Made by a program: the position numbers and the translations under genes. This document shows, one piece after another, positions 20,366 to 28,491 of a stretch of 32,960 bases of DNA. The first letter of the stretch is position 1, and every line of letters begins with the position of its first letter. The notes beneath the pieces are model-generated. The model searched no databases. It had not been told where the DNA came from and was given only the letters and a program-made list of their open reading frames with translations. The DNA is from a virus. Where the stretch lies: the IMG/VR virus record IMGVR_UViG_3300046170_000007, positions 1 through 32,960 of that record; one strand, written 5' to 3'.

Positions 20366-22498
20366 TTAAGGTGTTTGATCTTCTTTTTTATTAGAATCGT
20401 AAATGTTTAATTCTATTCTAATATTTGTAGTAGGTAATATATGAGAACCATCATCAAAATTTATTTTTAATAATTCACCTTTTTTATTTTCTACTAAAGC
20501 TAATTCTCCATTTGGAAAAGGTATAGCAAAAACAATTCCAGATCCGTCTGCACTATTAACCCAAACACCATTATCTTTTGCTTGTTCTAACATTTCTTCA
20601 TTTAATTCTTGATCATCTATTTCTGGATTTTCAGATTGAAAAGTAAACATATCAAAATCTTCTAAATGATTTTCCTTAATAGCTTTTGCTTTTGCTTCTA
20701 TTAATCTCATTTGACCATCATCTAAACTTTCATTGTTATATCTTTTTGGAATAAAGTAAGTATTGTCACCACCTAACATAGATTCACCACCTGCAAATTT
20801 AAAGTTCTTCATTACTTCATTGGTAGCTTCTTCGATAGCATCTTTTTCTTTTGTTCCAGATGACATTTTATTTATAGCAATATAAGTTATTGTTTCTTGA
20901 ATATCATTCATTTCTTGATTTGCTTTTGTAGTATTCATTTTATTTCCATACATAACTACATTTCTTAATTCTTTCATTTGATCAAAAACACTTCTTTCTA
21001 TTGATGTTTTGTCAAGATCTTTATTTTTTAAGAAGTCATCTAAAATATCTCTTTCTTCTTTAGTATCGACACTCATTGCTTGAATAGCAAATTTTTCATC
21101 ACCCATATAAGAAACAAGTTTAGCAGTAGTAGGTAAACCATTTTCAGATAGTTGCATTAAAACTCTACCATACTGTTCTCCATATTGATTTTCTAATCCT
21201 TGAAGATAACCAATTTTTTCTAATGGAGATCTACTTTCATAATCCATTACAAGTTTTTTAGCAAAATCATTAGGTACTACTTTAACAAGCGATTGATCGA
21301 TACCCATGTCTTCTTGAGATTGAACTACTGCATTAACATATTTTTTAAATAATCTATCTTTAGATTCTGATCCTTCTGGTTCAGATTGATAATTTTCATA
21401 CAACTGTCTAACAGTTGGATCGTGTTGAAGTATTAATGATGCAGCATCTTCTTCAATAAGTTTATTTTTTTGAGATATAAAATTTCTTGCTTTGTCTTTA
21501 TACTGTAAATCTTGAGCTTCATTTCCAGAAGTTAAATTCCAAGAATCTAATATAGCATTTTCTTCACCTACTTTAGAATTAAATATTGCAGATTTAACTG
21601 TTGAAAGTTTTATTGTGTTATTTTCTGTTTGTATAAAATCAGTATATGCTTTCGTTCCAAAAACAGATTTAATTGCTTCTTTATTTATATCTATTGTTTC
21701 TCCATTTTCTAACATTTTTAGATAATTTGTAATATTTTTTTCTAATACTGGAGCAGCTTCTAATTTAGTTTCTTTTAATAATGTTTCTCTAGTTTTAAGA
21801 GTTAAGTTATCATACTCCCCTGTCATTAATTTATGAAATGTTCCAACAGGATCATCAACAGAATCTTTTTCTGCTCTGAAGTAATCTATTTTGTTTGGTA
21901 TGTCTGCAACTTTAGATTCGTATTCTGTAATACTAATCATACCATCTTCAAAATCACTTTGATATATAGATGTTAAGTCTGCATTAAGTGTAGCTACTGC
22001 CATAGAGTTATCTCCATTTGCAGGATACAAAGCATCAGTTATAACTCTTTCTTCTTTTGCTGCAGATAATAATGCTCTTGAGTTTACTAAATTTTTATGA
22101 ACAGCATTATCTACTGAATAGATTTTTTTCTGTTCTTCCATCAAATAATTGTTTGCAAAAATTGTTTTTACATTTGCATTGGATGCTTGAGATTCAAATT
22201 TAGTTCTAACTAATTTACTTTTTTCCATTAAAAAATTATTTGCTTTGTCGCTATCCTTCATATTAGATGCTTCTTGCACATAACCATTTAATTCAACTAC
22301 TGCATTGTTTTCTAATTCTAATGCTTCAGTTTTGTTTTCTGCATTTTTTTCTTTAATTTTATATTCAGTTAATTTTTTAGTAACAGGAGCCAACGCACTA
22401 GCTAGGTTTTGATCTAAACCCATTTGAATATTTGTCTGAGCAGAACCTGTCTCAGTTGTCATTGTTCCTTTAGCTGTGTATGTTGGAAGTTTAGGCAT
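20366..22498 (-). CDS. Internal virion protein, T7 gp15-like
   Basis: 710 aa, almost all helical and charged, starting MPKLPTYTAKGTMTTETGSA. The long alpha-helical design without catalytic motifs, the position directly after the gp14-like gene (one-base overlap) and before the gp16-like genes all fit T7 gp15, which forms the periplasmic tube during DNA ejection. The C-terminal 60 residues turn beta-like (VFAIPFPNGELALVENKKGE). Identification rests on gene order and composition rather than a signature motif. Confidence 0.65.
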   Translation of the reverse strand: MPKLPTYTAKGTMTTETGSAQTNIQMGLDQNLASALAPVTKKLTEYKIKEKNAENKTEALELENNAVVELNGYVQEASNMKDSDKANNFLMEKSKLVRTKFESQASNANVKTIFANNYLMEEQKKIYSVDNAVHKNLVNSRALLSAAKEERVITDALYPANGDNSMAVATLNADLTSIYQSDFEDGMISITEYESKVADIPNKIDYFRAEKDSVDDPVGTFHKLMTGEYDNLTLKTRETLLKETKLEAAPVLEKNITNYLKMLENGETIDINKEAIKSVFGTKAYTDFIQTENNTIKLSTVKSAIFNSKVGEENAILDSWNLTSGNEAQDLQYKDKARNFISQKNKLIEEDAASLILQHDPTVRQLYENYQSEPEGSESKDRLFKKYVNAVVQSQEDMGIDQSLVKVVPNDFAKKLVMDYESRSPLEKIGYLQGLENQYGEQYGRVLMQLSENGLPTTAKLVSYMGDEKFAIQAMSVDTKEERDILDDFLKNKDLDKTSIERSVFDQMKELRNVVMYGNKMNTTKANQEMNDIQETITYIAINKMSSGTKEKDAIEEATNEVMKNFKFAGGESMLGGDNTYFIPKRYNNESLDDGQMRLIEAKAKAIKENHLEDFDMFTFQSENPEIDDQELNEEMLEQAKDNGVWVNSADGSGIVFAIPFPNGELALVENKKGELLKINFDDGSHILPTTNIRIELNIYDSNKKEDQTP

Positions 22499-22956
22499 TA
22501 TACTGTGGTTCCTTTCATCATTGTTAATAATGATGTTCCTGTAGACGCAGCAGTAGATATTTGAGCAAATTTCGCTGATTGTCTAGCCATTTGACCTTTA
22601 ATTCTAGCAAAATTAGCTTGTTCAATTTTCTTAGCTACATTCATTTTAGAATTATATTTTATTAAATTTTCTTGTAGAATTTTTTCTCTTTCGTTTGAAT
22701 AAGCAATTCTTAATGCAGATCCACTATATTCAGCACCAGATTTTAAAGTATTAACTACTGTTGTTCCTCTTAGTTTTACAAACTCTTTATCAAATTGTTT
22801 TAAGTCAAATTCTGTTTTTCTTTCTATAGCTTCAGCTTCATTTTCTAAAACTTTAGCATTACGATTATTTACAGATTCGTTAAACTTTCCAATTTCACCT
22901 TGAGATTTTATTTGTATTGCAGATGTAGCAGCAACTAAAGCAGTAGTCCAACCCAT
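22498..22956 (-). CDS. Internal virion protein, T7 gp14-like
   Basis: 152 aa. MGWTTALVAATSAIQIKSQG is a hydrophobic N-terminus followed by a long helix (NESVNNRNAKVLENEAEAIE, RKTEFDLKQFDKEFVKLRGT) and a Gly/Ser/Thr end. The pattern N-x-x-A...NA ... R...G with ALRIAYSNEREKI is typical of podovirus gp14-type ejection proteins. It overlaps the stop of gp13-like and the start of gp15-like by one base each. Confidence 0.7.
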   Translation of the reverse strand: MGWTTALVAATSAIQIKSQGEIGKFNESVNNRNAKVLENEAEAIERKTEFDLKQFDKEFVKLRGTTVVNTLKSGAEYSGSALRIAYSNEREKILQENLIKYNSKMNVAKKIEQANFARIKGQMARQSAKFAQISTAASTGTSLLTMMKGTTV

Positions 22957-23408
22957 TAGAATAACCTCGCATACATATATTGATCTGAACCATCAAAGCC
23001 AAATTTTTTCATTAATCCTTCTTCCTCTAAACCTAACCACTTAGCAAATTTTAAGCCAGTTGTATAGTTTGCTCTTACAGCAGTTTGAACTCTTTTGATA
23101 TTATTTTCTTTAGCAATTCTTGCAAAATCTTTTCTGATAGCTTTCGCTACAAGCAATGGATGATCTAAAGCATCTTTAGTAGCCAACACCCAACCTTCTG
23201 CAACACCATTCCAAATGATTTTCATACCTGCAGCAAAGATAGGTTTTCCAGAAATCATACCTGTAAATGCTAAGTTATCTTGTTCTAGGTTACTAGGGTT
23301 ACCATCAAACTCCATATCCTTATCCATTAATTTATGATTCATTTGTTGTTTCATAATGTATGCTCCGTGTTCTGCTTTATATGTTACTATATTTAATATT
23401 CTATCCAT
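22956..23408 (-). CDS. Internal virion protein A-like (gp13), GNAT-fold
   Basis: 150 aa. The body contains LAFTGMISGKPIFAAGMKII, GVAEGWVLATKDALDHPLLV, RIAKENNIKRVQTAVRANYT and FAKWLGLEEEGLMKKFGFDG, the layout of GNAT acetyltransferases and of T7 gp13, which has that fold as a virion component. An acetyl-CoA site (Q/RxxGxG/A) is not evident, so catalysis is unlikely. It lies right after the tail tubular protein B gene with an 8-nt overlap, the T7 order. Confidence 0.7.
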   Translation of the reverse strand: MDRILNIVTYKAEHGAYIMKQQMNHKLMDKDMEFDGNPSNLEQDNLAFTGMISGKPIFAAGMKIIWNGVAEGWVLATKDALDHPLLVAKAIRKDFARIAKENNIKRVQTAVRANYTTGLKFAKWLGLEEEGLMKKFGFDGSDQYMYARLF

Positions 23409-25413
23409 CGTTAGTTTGAAGTTTAGGATATAAAGATAGTATCGTCAAAGGTAAAGGTTGAGTTTGTCTTACAAATATAAAACCATCTGTCTCGTAGTTA
23501 CCTCTAAATTCTATTTCTTTGTCTCCAGTAAATACATTGATACCAGTATTCATAGGATTAGTTGAAGATCTAAATGGTATTCGTTCCATGTTATCTAGAT
23601 CTGGACCAATCTCCACACCAATACTTTCGTAAAGTCTAGCAGTAATTTCATATATTCTTTTAGTTTTACTTTGTGATGTACCATTCTGTGAACCTGCATC
23701 TATTCTCATTGTTTGTAATAAAGATGTATAACCTAATCCAACTTTAACTTTACTTGCAGATCTATCTAATGTGATTGATCCAGAACTAACAACTTTGTCT
23801 GGATGAGTTGCACCATCAGCTAATACTGAAACTGTCTCACCTTCAAGATGTGATAGACCAGATATAGTTGTAGCAGGTGAACCATCGTAAGCTAATTGTG
23901 AATCTAAAAAATTAAATGAAGTATCATCTGTTTCATCAAAGTCATATTGATGAATATATTCTACATATCTTTTTGTAGCACCATTGATTGTTCTTTTATT
24001 AATAACCCATGTTTGATATTCTGAATCATCTGTAGGAACTGTAGCAACACTTTCACAAACTGCACTACCACCAAATATATGTCTATGCCAAGCAACTACT
24101 TGCTGTTCTCTTTGATAAGTTAAACCAATTAACTGACCATCATTTCTAACACCCCAAATAATTTGGTTAGGTTCTTGTTGATAAGAAAGTTGTTTGAATC
24201 CACCTTCAGAAATATGCTCGGCAAGGATAGTTAGATCTGGAGCCACATAACCATCAACATCAAAGTTGTAAGCTAGTTCTCTTAACTTTCTTCTTGCTCT
24301 TTGTAAAAATAAAGTTGCGTTACCAACAGCTAGAGCATCTACATTTGCAGCTCCATTGTTAGATTGTTTTTTAATTAATATGTTTGTAGGTGTTATTGCA
24401 ATATCAGTTCCACCACCACTAACTGCAAACTCACCCCCTGCAGTACCAATGATTAAAGTTCTTGTAGCTGTCATAAATCTAATTGCGTTTACTTGGTTTG
24501 ATGCAATCGTATAAATAATAGCATCATCATCTGCTACAGTTCCATGATAATTATCATCCATGTTTTCATAATCACCAGACTTTGAAAAAAATAATGTTTG
24601 TGGTTGAGATAAGGTTGCTGCAAATACTAATCTTTGTTCAAAGAAAGTTACGCAAGAAGGATGACCAGTAGTAGAACTAAAAGATCCTAATGCAAAATCA
24701 GTTGTAGCTGATCCACTTGATATATCTGATATTACTTCTATGTTTACAACAGTTGATGATGTGTAGCCTGTAATTTTTACATGACCATCAAGTACATGAA
24801 CCAATCTTCCAACATCAGTTGATAACCAACCTTGATTAGAATTAACTCCAGTAGTAGATGATAAAGTTAATGTTCCTGTTTGACCAGCATTAGTATGTGA
24901 TGCTGTCACAGTTGTTGTTTCAATATTGTGATCCATAAATGGACCATTCGTAAATACAACATCAGCTAGTGTCCAAGATGTGTGACCTGTTCTAGATAAT
25001 TTTTGTACTGGATGATTGGGATGACAAATGTACATAACATCTGCAGATTGTGCAAACTTAATATCAAATAGTTCTGCTTCTAAATATGGTGAACTAATTT
25101 CATAAGCTGAACCACCAGATAATATCTGACCATTGTCTTTATAAAATCTTATGTATTGATTACCAAACTCCAACATATAAGTTTGTGTTGTACTAAATTC
25201 AAAAGGAATTAATCTTGTTTCTTTAGAACTATCTTTTACTTCTGCTACAAACTGTGTACCACTTCTTCTTGCTGCACTTCCATGAGGAAAGATAATCATA
25301 TTTTCTAATGTCTTACATCCTGTAGAATATTTTTGTAAATCATTTCTACCATCTAATCTTGGTGATAGTTCGCCACCTGTAAAGTTCGTTAATTGAACAG
25401 CAACTCTAGCCAT
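23401..25413 (-). CDS. Tail tubular protein B (T7 gp12-like nozzle)
   Basis: 670 aa. The N-terminus VQLTNFTGGELSPRLDGRND, KYSTGCKTLENMIIFPHGSA, ARRSGTQFVAEV is diagnostic of the gp12/nozzle family. Later come ARLYESIGVEIGPDLDNMER and DGFIFVRQTQPLPLTILSLY, also characteristic at its C-terminus. The protein forms the tail nozzle and anchors the fibres. Length is ordinary for marine podoviruses. It starts 3 nt after the stop of tail tubular protein A. Confidence 0.9.
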   Translation of the reverse strand: MARVAVQLTNFTGGELSPRLDGRNDLQKYSTGCKTLENMIIFPHGSAARRSGTQFVAEVKDSSKETRLIPFEFSTTQTYMLEFGNQYIRFYKDNGQILSGGSAYEISSPYLEAELFDIKFAQSADVMYICHPNHPVQKLSRTGHTSWTLADVVFTNGPFMDHNIETTTVTASHTNAGQTGTLTLSSTTGVNSNQGWLSTDVGRLVHVLDGHVKITGYTSSTVVNIEVISDISSGSATTDFALGSFSSTTGHPSCVTFFEQRLVFAATLSQPQTLFFSKSGDYENMDDNYHGTVADDDAIIYTIASNQVNAIRFMTATRTLIIGTAGGEFAVSGGGTDIAITPTNILIKKQSNNGAANVDALAVGNATLFLQRARRKLRELAYNFDVDGYVAPDLTILAEHISEGGFKQLSYQQEPNQIIWGVRNDGQLIGLTYQREQQVVAWHRHIFGGSAVCESVATVPTDDSEYQTWVINKRTINGATKRYVEYIHQYDFDETDDTSFNFLDSQLAYDGSPATTISGLSHLEGETVSVLADGATHPDKVVSSGSITLDRSASKVKVGLGYTSLLQTMRIDAGSQNGTSQSKTKRIYEITARLYESIGVEIGPDLDNMERIPFRSSTNPMNTGINVFTGDKEIEFRGNYETDGFIFVRQTQPLPLTILSLYPKLQTNDG

Positions 25414-25416
25414 GGG

Positions 25417-25998
25417 TTAGTACCTTGCGTTTATGAATGAAGAAGATCCAATAACATCTGATTGACCATTATCTGGATTAGTATTCTGACCCTCAGTAGC
25501 ATCTACAAATCTAGCTTCTTTTAATTTATCTTGAAATAAATTGTACATATTAGAAGCAACAGGATTAGAAGATGTAACTGCGTATGCAATGTCAGCAGCT
25601 AATGCAGCAGATATTGTTTCTCTTAATAACTCATCATATTGATTTGGATCTGTTATTCTTGATACATATTGTATTTTAACTGTTCCATGATTTGCTACAA
25701 TTTTTCTTCCTTCAATTTTATAATCATAATCATAATTTAAAATTGTAAGAACTCTCAAACAATCAGCAGGTAAAGTAAATTGATAACTAAAACCCCATGA
25801 AGGTGTTTCAGTATCTTTTGCTAGTTCAACTCTTTTAATTAAACAATTCCAAGGATGAGATCTAAATAAACTATCTCTAACTTGTGTGTATCTTGCGTTG
25901 CAAAGTCTTGCGTTCTTTGAATCTTCTGTAAGTGTAAGTATTGTTGATGCACCAAGTTGGTTTAATGCTCCATTACAAATGTCTACTACTGATGCCAT
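25417..25998 (-). CDS. Tail tubular protein A (T7 gp11-like adaptor)
   Basis: 193 aa. VVDICNGALNQLGASTILTL, ARLCNARYTQVRDSLFRSHP, WNCLIKRVELA and YQFTLPADCLRVLTI are typical of the gp11 adaptor, which joins portal to nozzle. It has the family's helix bundle at the N-terminus and a beta domain after it. It lies immediately upstream of nozzle, in T7 order. SD AAGGAAG is contained in the end of the preceding 66-aa gene. Confidence 0.88.
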   Translation of the reverse strand: MASVVDICNGALNQLGASTILTLTEDSKNARLCNARYTQVRDSLFRSHPWNCLIKRVELAKDTETPSWGFSYQFTLPADCLRVLTILNYDYDYKIEGRKIVANHGTVKIQYVSRITDPNQYDELLRETISAALAADIAYAVTSSNPVASNMYNLFQDKLKEARFVDATEGQNTNPDNGQSDVIGSSSFINARY

Positions 25999-25999
25999 A

Positions 26000-26200
26000 C
26001 TACTTCCTTATAATATACTTTCGCCTTATCTGTCTATCTTTTTCTAAAGCGAAAATTTCTTCTGTTGTTCTCTCTTCTTTAGTATCAAATCCATAATGAT
26101 TTTTGCTATCATTTTGAAATCTGTCTACCAAAACATATCTATATACATAATTATCTTTTTTAAAATGTAATACAGATTTTAATTCTTGTATCTTCTTCAT
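26000..26200 (-). CDS. Hypothetical 66-aa basic protein
   Basis: Starts MKKIQELKSVLHFKKDNYVY and ends EKDRQIRRKYIIRK. It lies between the capsid and tail adaptor genes. The stop TAG is followed at once by the gp11-like start (TAGTATG). SD is weak (GAG), and the 3' arm of a strong hairpin ends 7 nt before its ATG, so initiation may be limited by RNA structure. No family recognised. Confidence 0.55.
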   Translation of the reverse strand: MKKIQELKSVLHFKKDNYVYRYVLVDRFQNDSKNHYGFDTKEERTTEEIFALEKDRQIRRKYIIRK

Positions 26201-26206
26201 GCACTC

Positions 26207-26238
26207 TAGGGGGTTTCCACTCTCGCTTCCACCCCCTA
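26207..26238 (-). terminator. Hairpin downstream of the major capsid gene
   Basis: On the minus strand TAGGGGGT and ACCCCCTA pair perfectly over 8 bp (arms 26238-26231 and 26214-26207) with a 16-nt loop. It sits 13 nt after the capsid stop, where T7 has its T-phi terminator, but no U-run follows on this strand. It probably lowers read-through into tail genes or stabilises the capsid message. Confidence 0.5.
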
Positions 26239-26250
26239 AAATTCTATTTA

Positions 26251-27114
26251 TTATGCTTCGTGAGCCTGTACTTCTACAACTTTAGCTTCTTCCATTCTAG
26301 TTGCACCGAATGCAGCAGAATAGTAAACTTGAGTTGCGTAGCCTTTATCAGATCTTTCATCGATTCTAGCAGTTGAATCTTTTCCAACAGCTAATGCAAC
26401 ACCATCTTGTACGAAAGCGATACATTTTCTTTTGCTTGAAGCGATTGCTAGTCTGTTAGATACACAGAAATCAAAGCCAAGGAATGTATTAACATCTCCT
26501 GCAGCTAACGCTTTTACTGTGTTGAAGTCACTTGAAGTTACTTCAGTAGTTCCTAATAGATCAGAGATCTGTTTTGGAGATACTACGATGTATCTTTTTA
26601 GTGAAGGATCAACATCAGCAAGATCGATGATTTCTTTTGCTTCTCTTAATTTAGCAACAGTTAAACCAGCAGTTCCAGCTTCAACAATCTTTTGACCTGC
26701 AGGTAAAGCTACTGCAGTACCACCAGCAACACCTGTATCAGATGAACCGATTGCAGCAGTTAAGATAGCATCATCCATTGCTCTACCCATTGCATAAGCA
26801 GCAGCTTGTGCATAGCTAGAAGTTGGATCTACTAACATTCTTACTTTATCTAGATCATCAACTAAATCTGCGAACTCATAGTCAACAAGTGAAACTCTTC
26901 TTCTTGAGTGAGGAGTATCTGCTTGTGGAGTGTCAGAGTGTCTAGTTGATCTTACTGTAGCAGTAACGCTTCCGATTTGATCGAAGAATGCGTTCTTACC
27001 AGTTACAGATTCTAATCTTACTTTATCTCTAAGAAGAGAACCTTTTTGTTGTGATAACATTTGTATGTTTGAACTATATTGTTCTACAAATGCTTTTGTT
27101 ATTTCAGTTGACAT
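26251..27114 (-). CDS. Major capsid protein
   Basis: 287 aa. ITKAFVEQYSSNIQMLSQQK, RDKVRLESVTGKNAFFDQIG, SRRRVSLVDYEFADLVDDLD are typical of a podovirus capsid family seen in marine phages, with the P-domain-like AAAYAMGRAMDDAILTAAIG and PSLKRYIVVSPKQISDLLGT following. The HK97-type fold is expected. Strong SD (AGGAGA) and less biased amino-acid use than neighbours fit a highly expressed structural gene. Scaffold precedes it on the transcript, and a hairpin follows. Confidence 0.88.
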   Translation of the reverse strand: MSTEITKAFVEQYSSNIQMLSQQKGSLLRDKVRLESVTGKNAFFDQIGSVTATVRSTRHSDTPQADTPHSRRRVSLVDYEFADLVDDLDKVRMLVDPTSSYAQAAAYAMGRAMDDAILTAAIGSSDTGVAGGTAVALPAGQKIVEAGTAGLTVAKLREAKEIIDLADVDPSLKRYIVVSPKQISDLLGTTEVTSSDFNTVKALAAGDVNTFLGFDFCVSNRLAIASSKRKCIAFVQDGVALAVGKDSTARIDERSDKGYATQVYYSAAFGATRMEEAKVVEVQAHEA

Positions 27115-27195
27115 AATTGTCTCCTATTATTTGTTAAGTTATTATTAAACAAAATCAGAGGAGTTCTCAAAAAAATTGGCTTCTCTTGGATTTAA

Positions 27196-27217
27196 AGTCT
27201 TTTAGACTACAAGTCTA
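27196..27217. repeat. Three-armed short inverted repeats before the capsid gene
   Basis: AGTCT (27196-27200), AGACT (27204-27208) and AGTCT (27212-27216) are separated by 3 nt each, so the middle arm can pair with either side (with TAGACT/AGTCTA giving 6 bp). The repeats span the stop of the 60-aa gene and lie about 80 nt before the capsid start. Mutually exclusive small hairpins are possible; stability is modest. Confidence 0.4.
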
Positions 27218-27397
27218 TTCCTTGTTGTCAGAAAGGTTCTTACGAATTGTCTTTCTTTTGTTAGGCGAATTTTCACTCGCCTTACAAATCCATGTATAAT
27301 ATTCTTCGCAGATTGGCAAGGGATTAGATTTTTGATTCTCTGATCCACCTTCTACTACAATACGAAGTATTTCTAATCTTAGTTCTTCTTTATCCAT
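27215..27397 (-). CDS. Hypothetical 60-aa protein between scaffold and capsid
   Basis: Starts MDKEELRLEILRIVVEGGSE, then KSNPLPICEEYYTWICKASE, and a basic end. Its start overlaps the scaffold stop by 8 nt. Small proteins with the pattern 'EELRLE.LR...E......P...A..YY.W' recur in this position in marine podoviruses, with no known role to my knowledge. Could be a minor head protein. Confidence 0.55.
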   Translation of the reverse strand: MDKEELRLEILRIVVEGGSENQKSNPLPICEEYYTWICKASENSPNKRKTIRKNLSDNKE

Positions 27398-28262
27398 TGA
27401 GCATTGTTCTCAAAGTAAATACTTGTTGAACTACTTTATCATGATCTGGGTGAGACTTATTCCAATATGGACCATCCCTATCATTAACAAGTTTGCTAAT
27501 CTCAGCTTCATAGTCTGTACCTTTATCAACACTTTCGCTTTCAGTACCTACTAATTTATCTTCAGATAATATGTTTGCAATGTTTGCAAAACCTTTGATA
27601 ACTTCTGGATGATCTCCTAATCTTGTACCATCTTTTAGTTCCATATCTAAGATTTGTGGGTTCATGTTTGCTTTAGCAACTGATCCAGCTTTCTTAATAT
27701 TATCTTCATAAGATCTACCCCATTCTTTACGGAGTTCAGCTTCAGCATTTGCTTGTGCAGTTTCAGTATCTACTCTTGCTTGTTGTGCAGAACCTTCCAT
27801 AGAATTTTTATAAAACTCTAGGATACCTTGTGCTTGTTTATTATTTAAACCAAGTTGATGTGCATTCTCTGCAAATTGTTTTATTGCACCTTCATCTAAT
27901 GGAACTACATCTGAGTTAGCTTCTAGTTTATATTTATCTGGAGATTCTGGTCTACCTAGTTTTCCATAAACTTCTTGCCATTGATCGTCTGTTGAGTTTT
28001 CATTTGGTACTGCAACTTTGTCTTGACCAATCATTCTAGTTGCGTTGATATAACTTTTAGCTAACGCATCTATTTCTGTAAACTTAGAAATGTTTGGATC
28101 GTTTCTAAACTCTTCTGAGATTGTTTCTTTCCAAGACTTAGCGACAGTTGGTTGTTCTGTTGTTGTTGAACTAACTGGTTGTTCTGTTACTTGAGGAGTG
28201 TCTGTAGTAGTTGTTGTCTCTTCTACAGGCACATTACTTTGTGTTATCTGTTCACTTGACAT
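27390..28262 (-). CDS. Capsid assembly (scaffold) protein
   Basis: 290 aa. Thr/Glu/Gln-rich disordered N-terminus (VPVEETTTTTDTPQVTEQPV), then acidic helices. GRPESPDKYKLEAN, PLDEGAIKQFAENAHQLGLN, KQAQGILEFYKNSM and WGRSYEDNIKKA are typical of T7 gp9-type scaffolds of marine phages, and the end HPDHDKVVQQVFTLRTMLN is the capsid-binding region of that family. It would direct capsid assembly and leave before maturation. SD AAGGAG. Just upstream of the capsid gene. Confidence 0.8.
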   Translation of the reverse strand: MSSEQITQSNVPVEETTTTTDTPQVTEQPVSSTTTEQPTVAKSWKETISEEFRNDPNISKFTEIDALAKSYINATRMIGQDKVAVPNENSTDDQWQEVYGKLGRPESPDKYKLEANSDVVPLDEGAIKQFAENAHQLGLNNKQAQGILEFYKNSMEGSAQQARVDTETAQANAEAELRKEWGRSYEDNIKKAGSVAKANMNPQILDMELKDGTRLGDHPEVIKGFANIANILSEDKLVGTESESVDKGTDYEAEISKLVNDRDGPYWNKSHPDHDKVVQQVFTLRTMLNG

Positions 28263-28488
28263 TCTTATTCTCCTTTTGCAGCATTTGTTTTATAAATAGA
28301 AGTACGCTGCGTTGACCTTCCATGTATGCACTCTCATGACTATCACCTTTTACATTGGTAGTAGAATGATAATGACATCTTTTTTCTAAGTCAGACAAAA
28401 CCTCTTTGCCTTCGTCTGTATTAAAAATATATTGATAATTGTCTCTAAGTTTTTTTACTAGATTTTCTAGCTGTTTATTTGATTCCAT
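28252..28488 (-). CDS. Bbp19-like phage protein
   Basis: 78 aa. NYQYIFNTDEGKEVLSDLEK, then H-Y-H region and DSHESAYMEGQRSVLLFIKQ matches the Bbp19-type domain found beside portal genes in many phages: 'F.T..G..VL.DL' and 'G.R.....I'. Its function is unknown, perhaps in head assembly. It lies between portal and scaffold and overlaps scaffold by 11 nt. Confidence 0.7.
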   Translation of the reverse strand: MESNKQLENLVKKLRDNYQYIFNTDEGKEVLSDLEKRCHYHSTTNVKGDSHESAYMEGQRSVLLFIKQMLQKENKNVK

Positions 28489-28491
28489 AAA

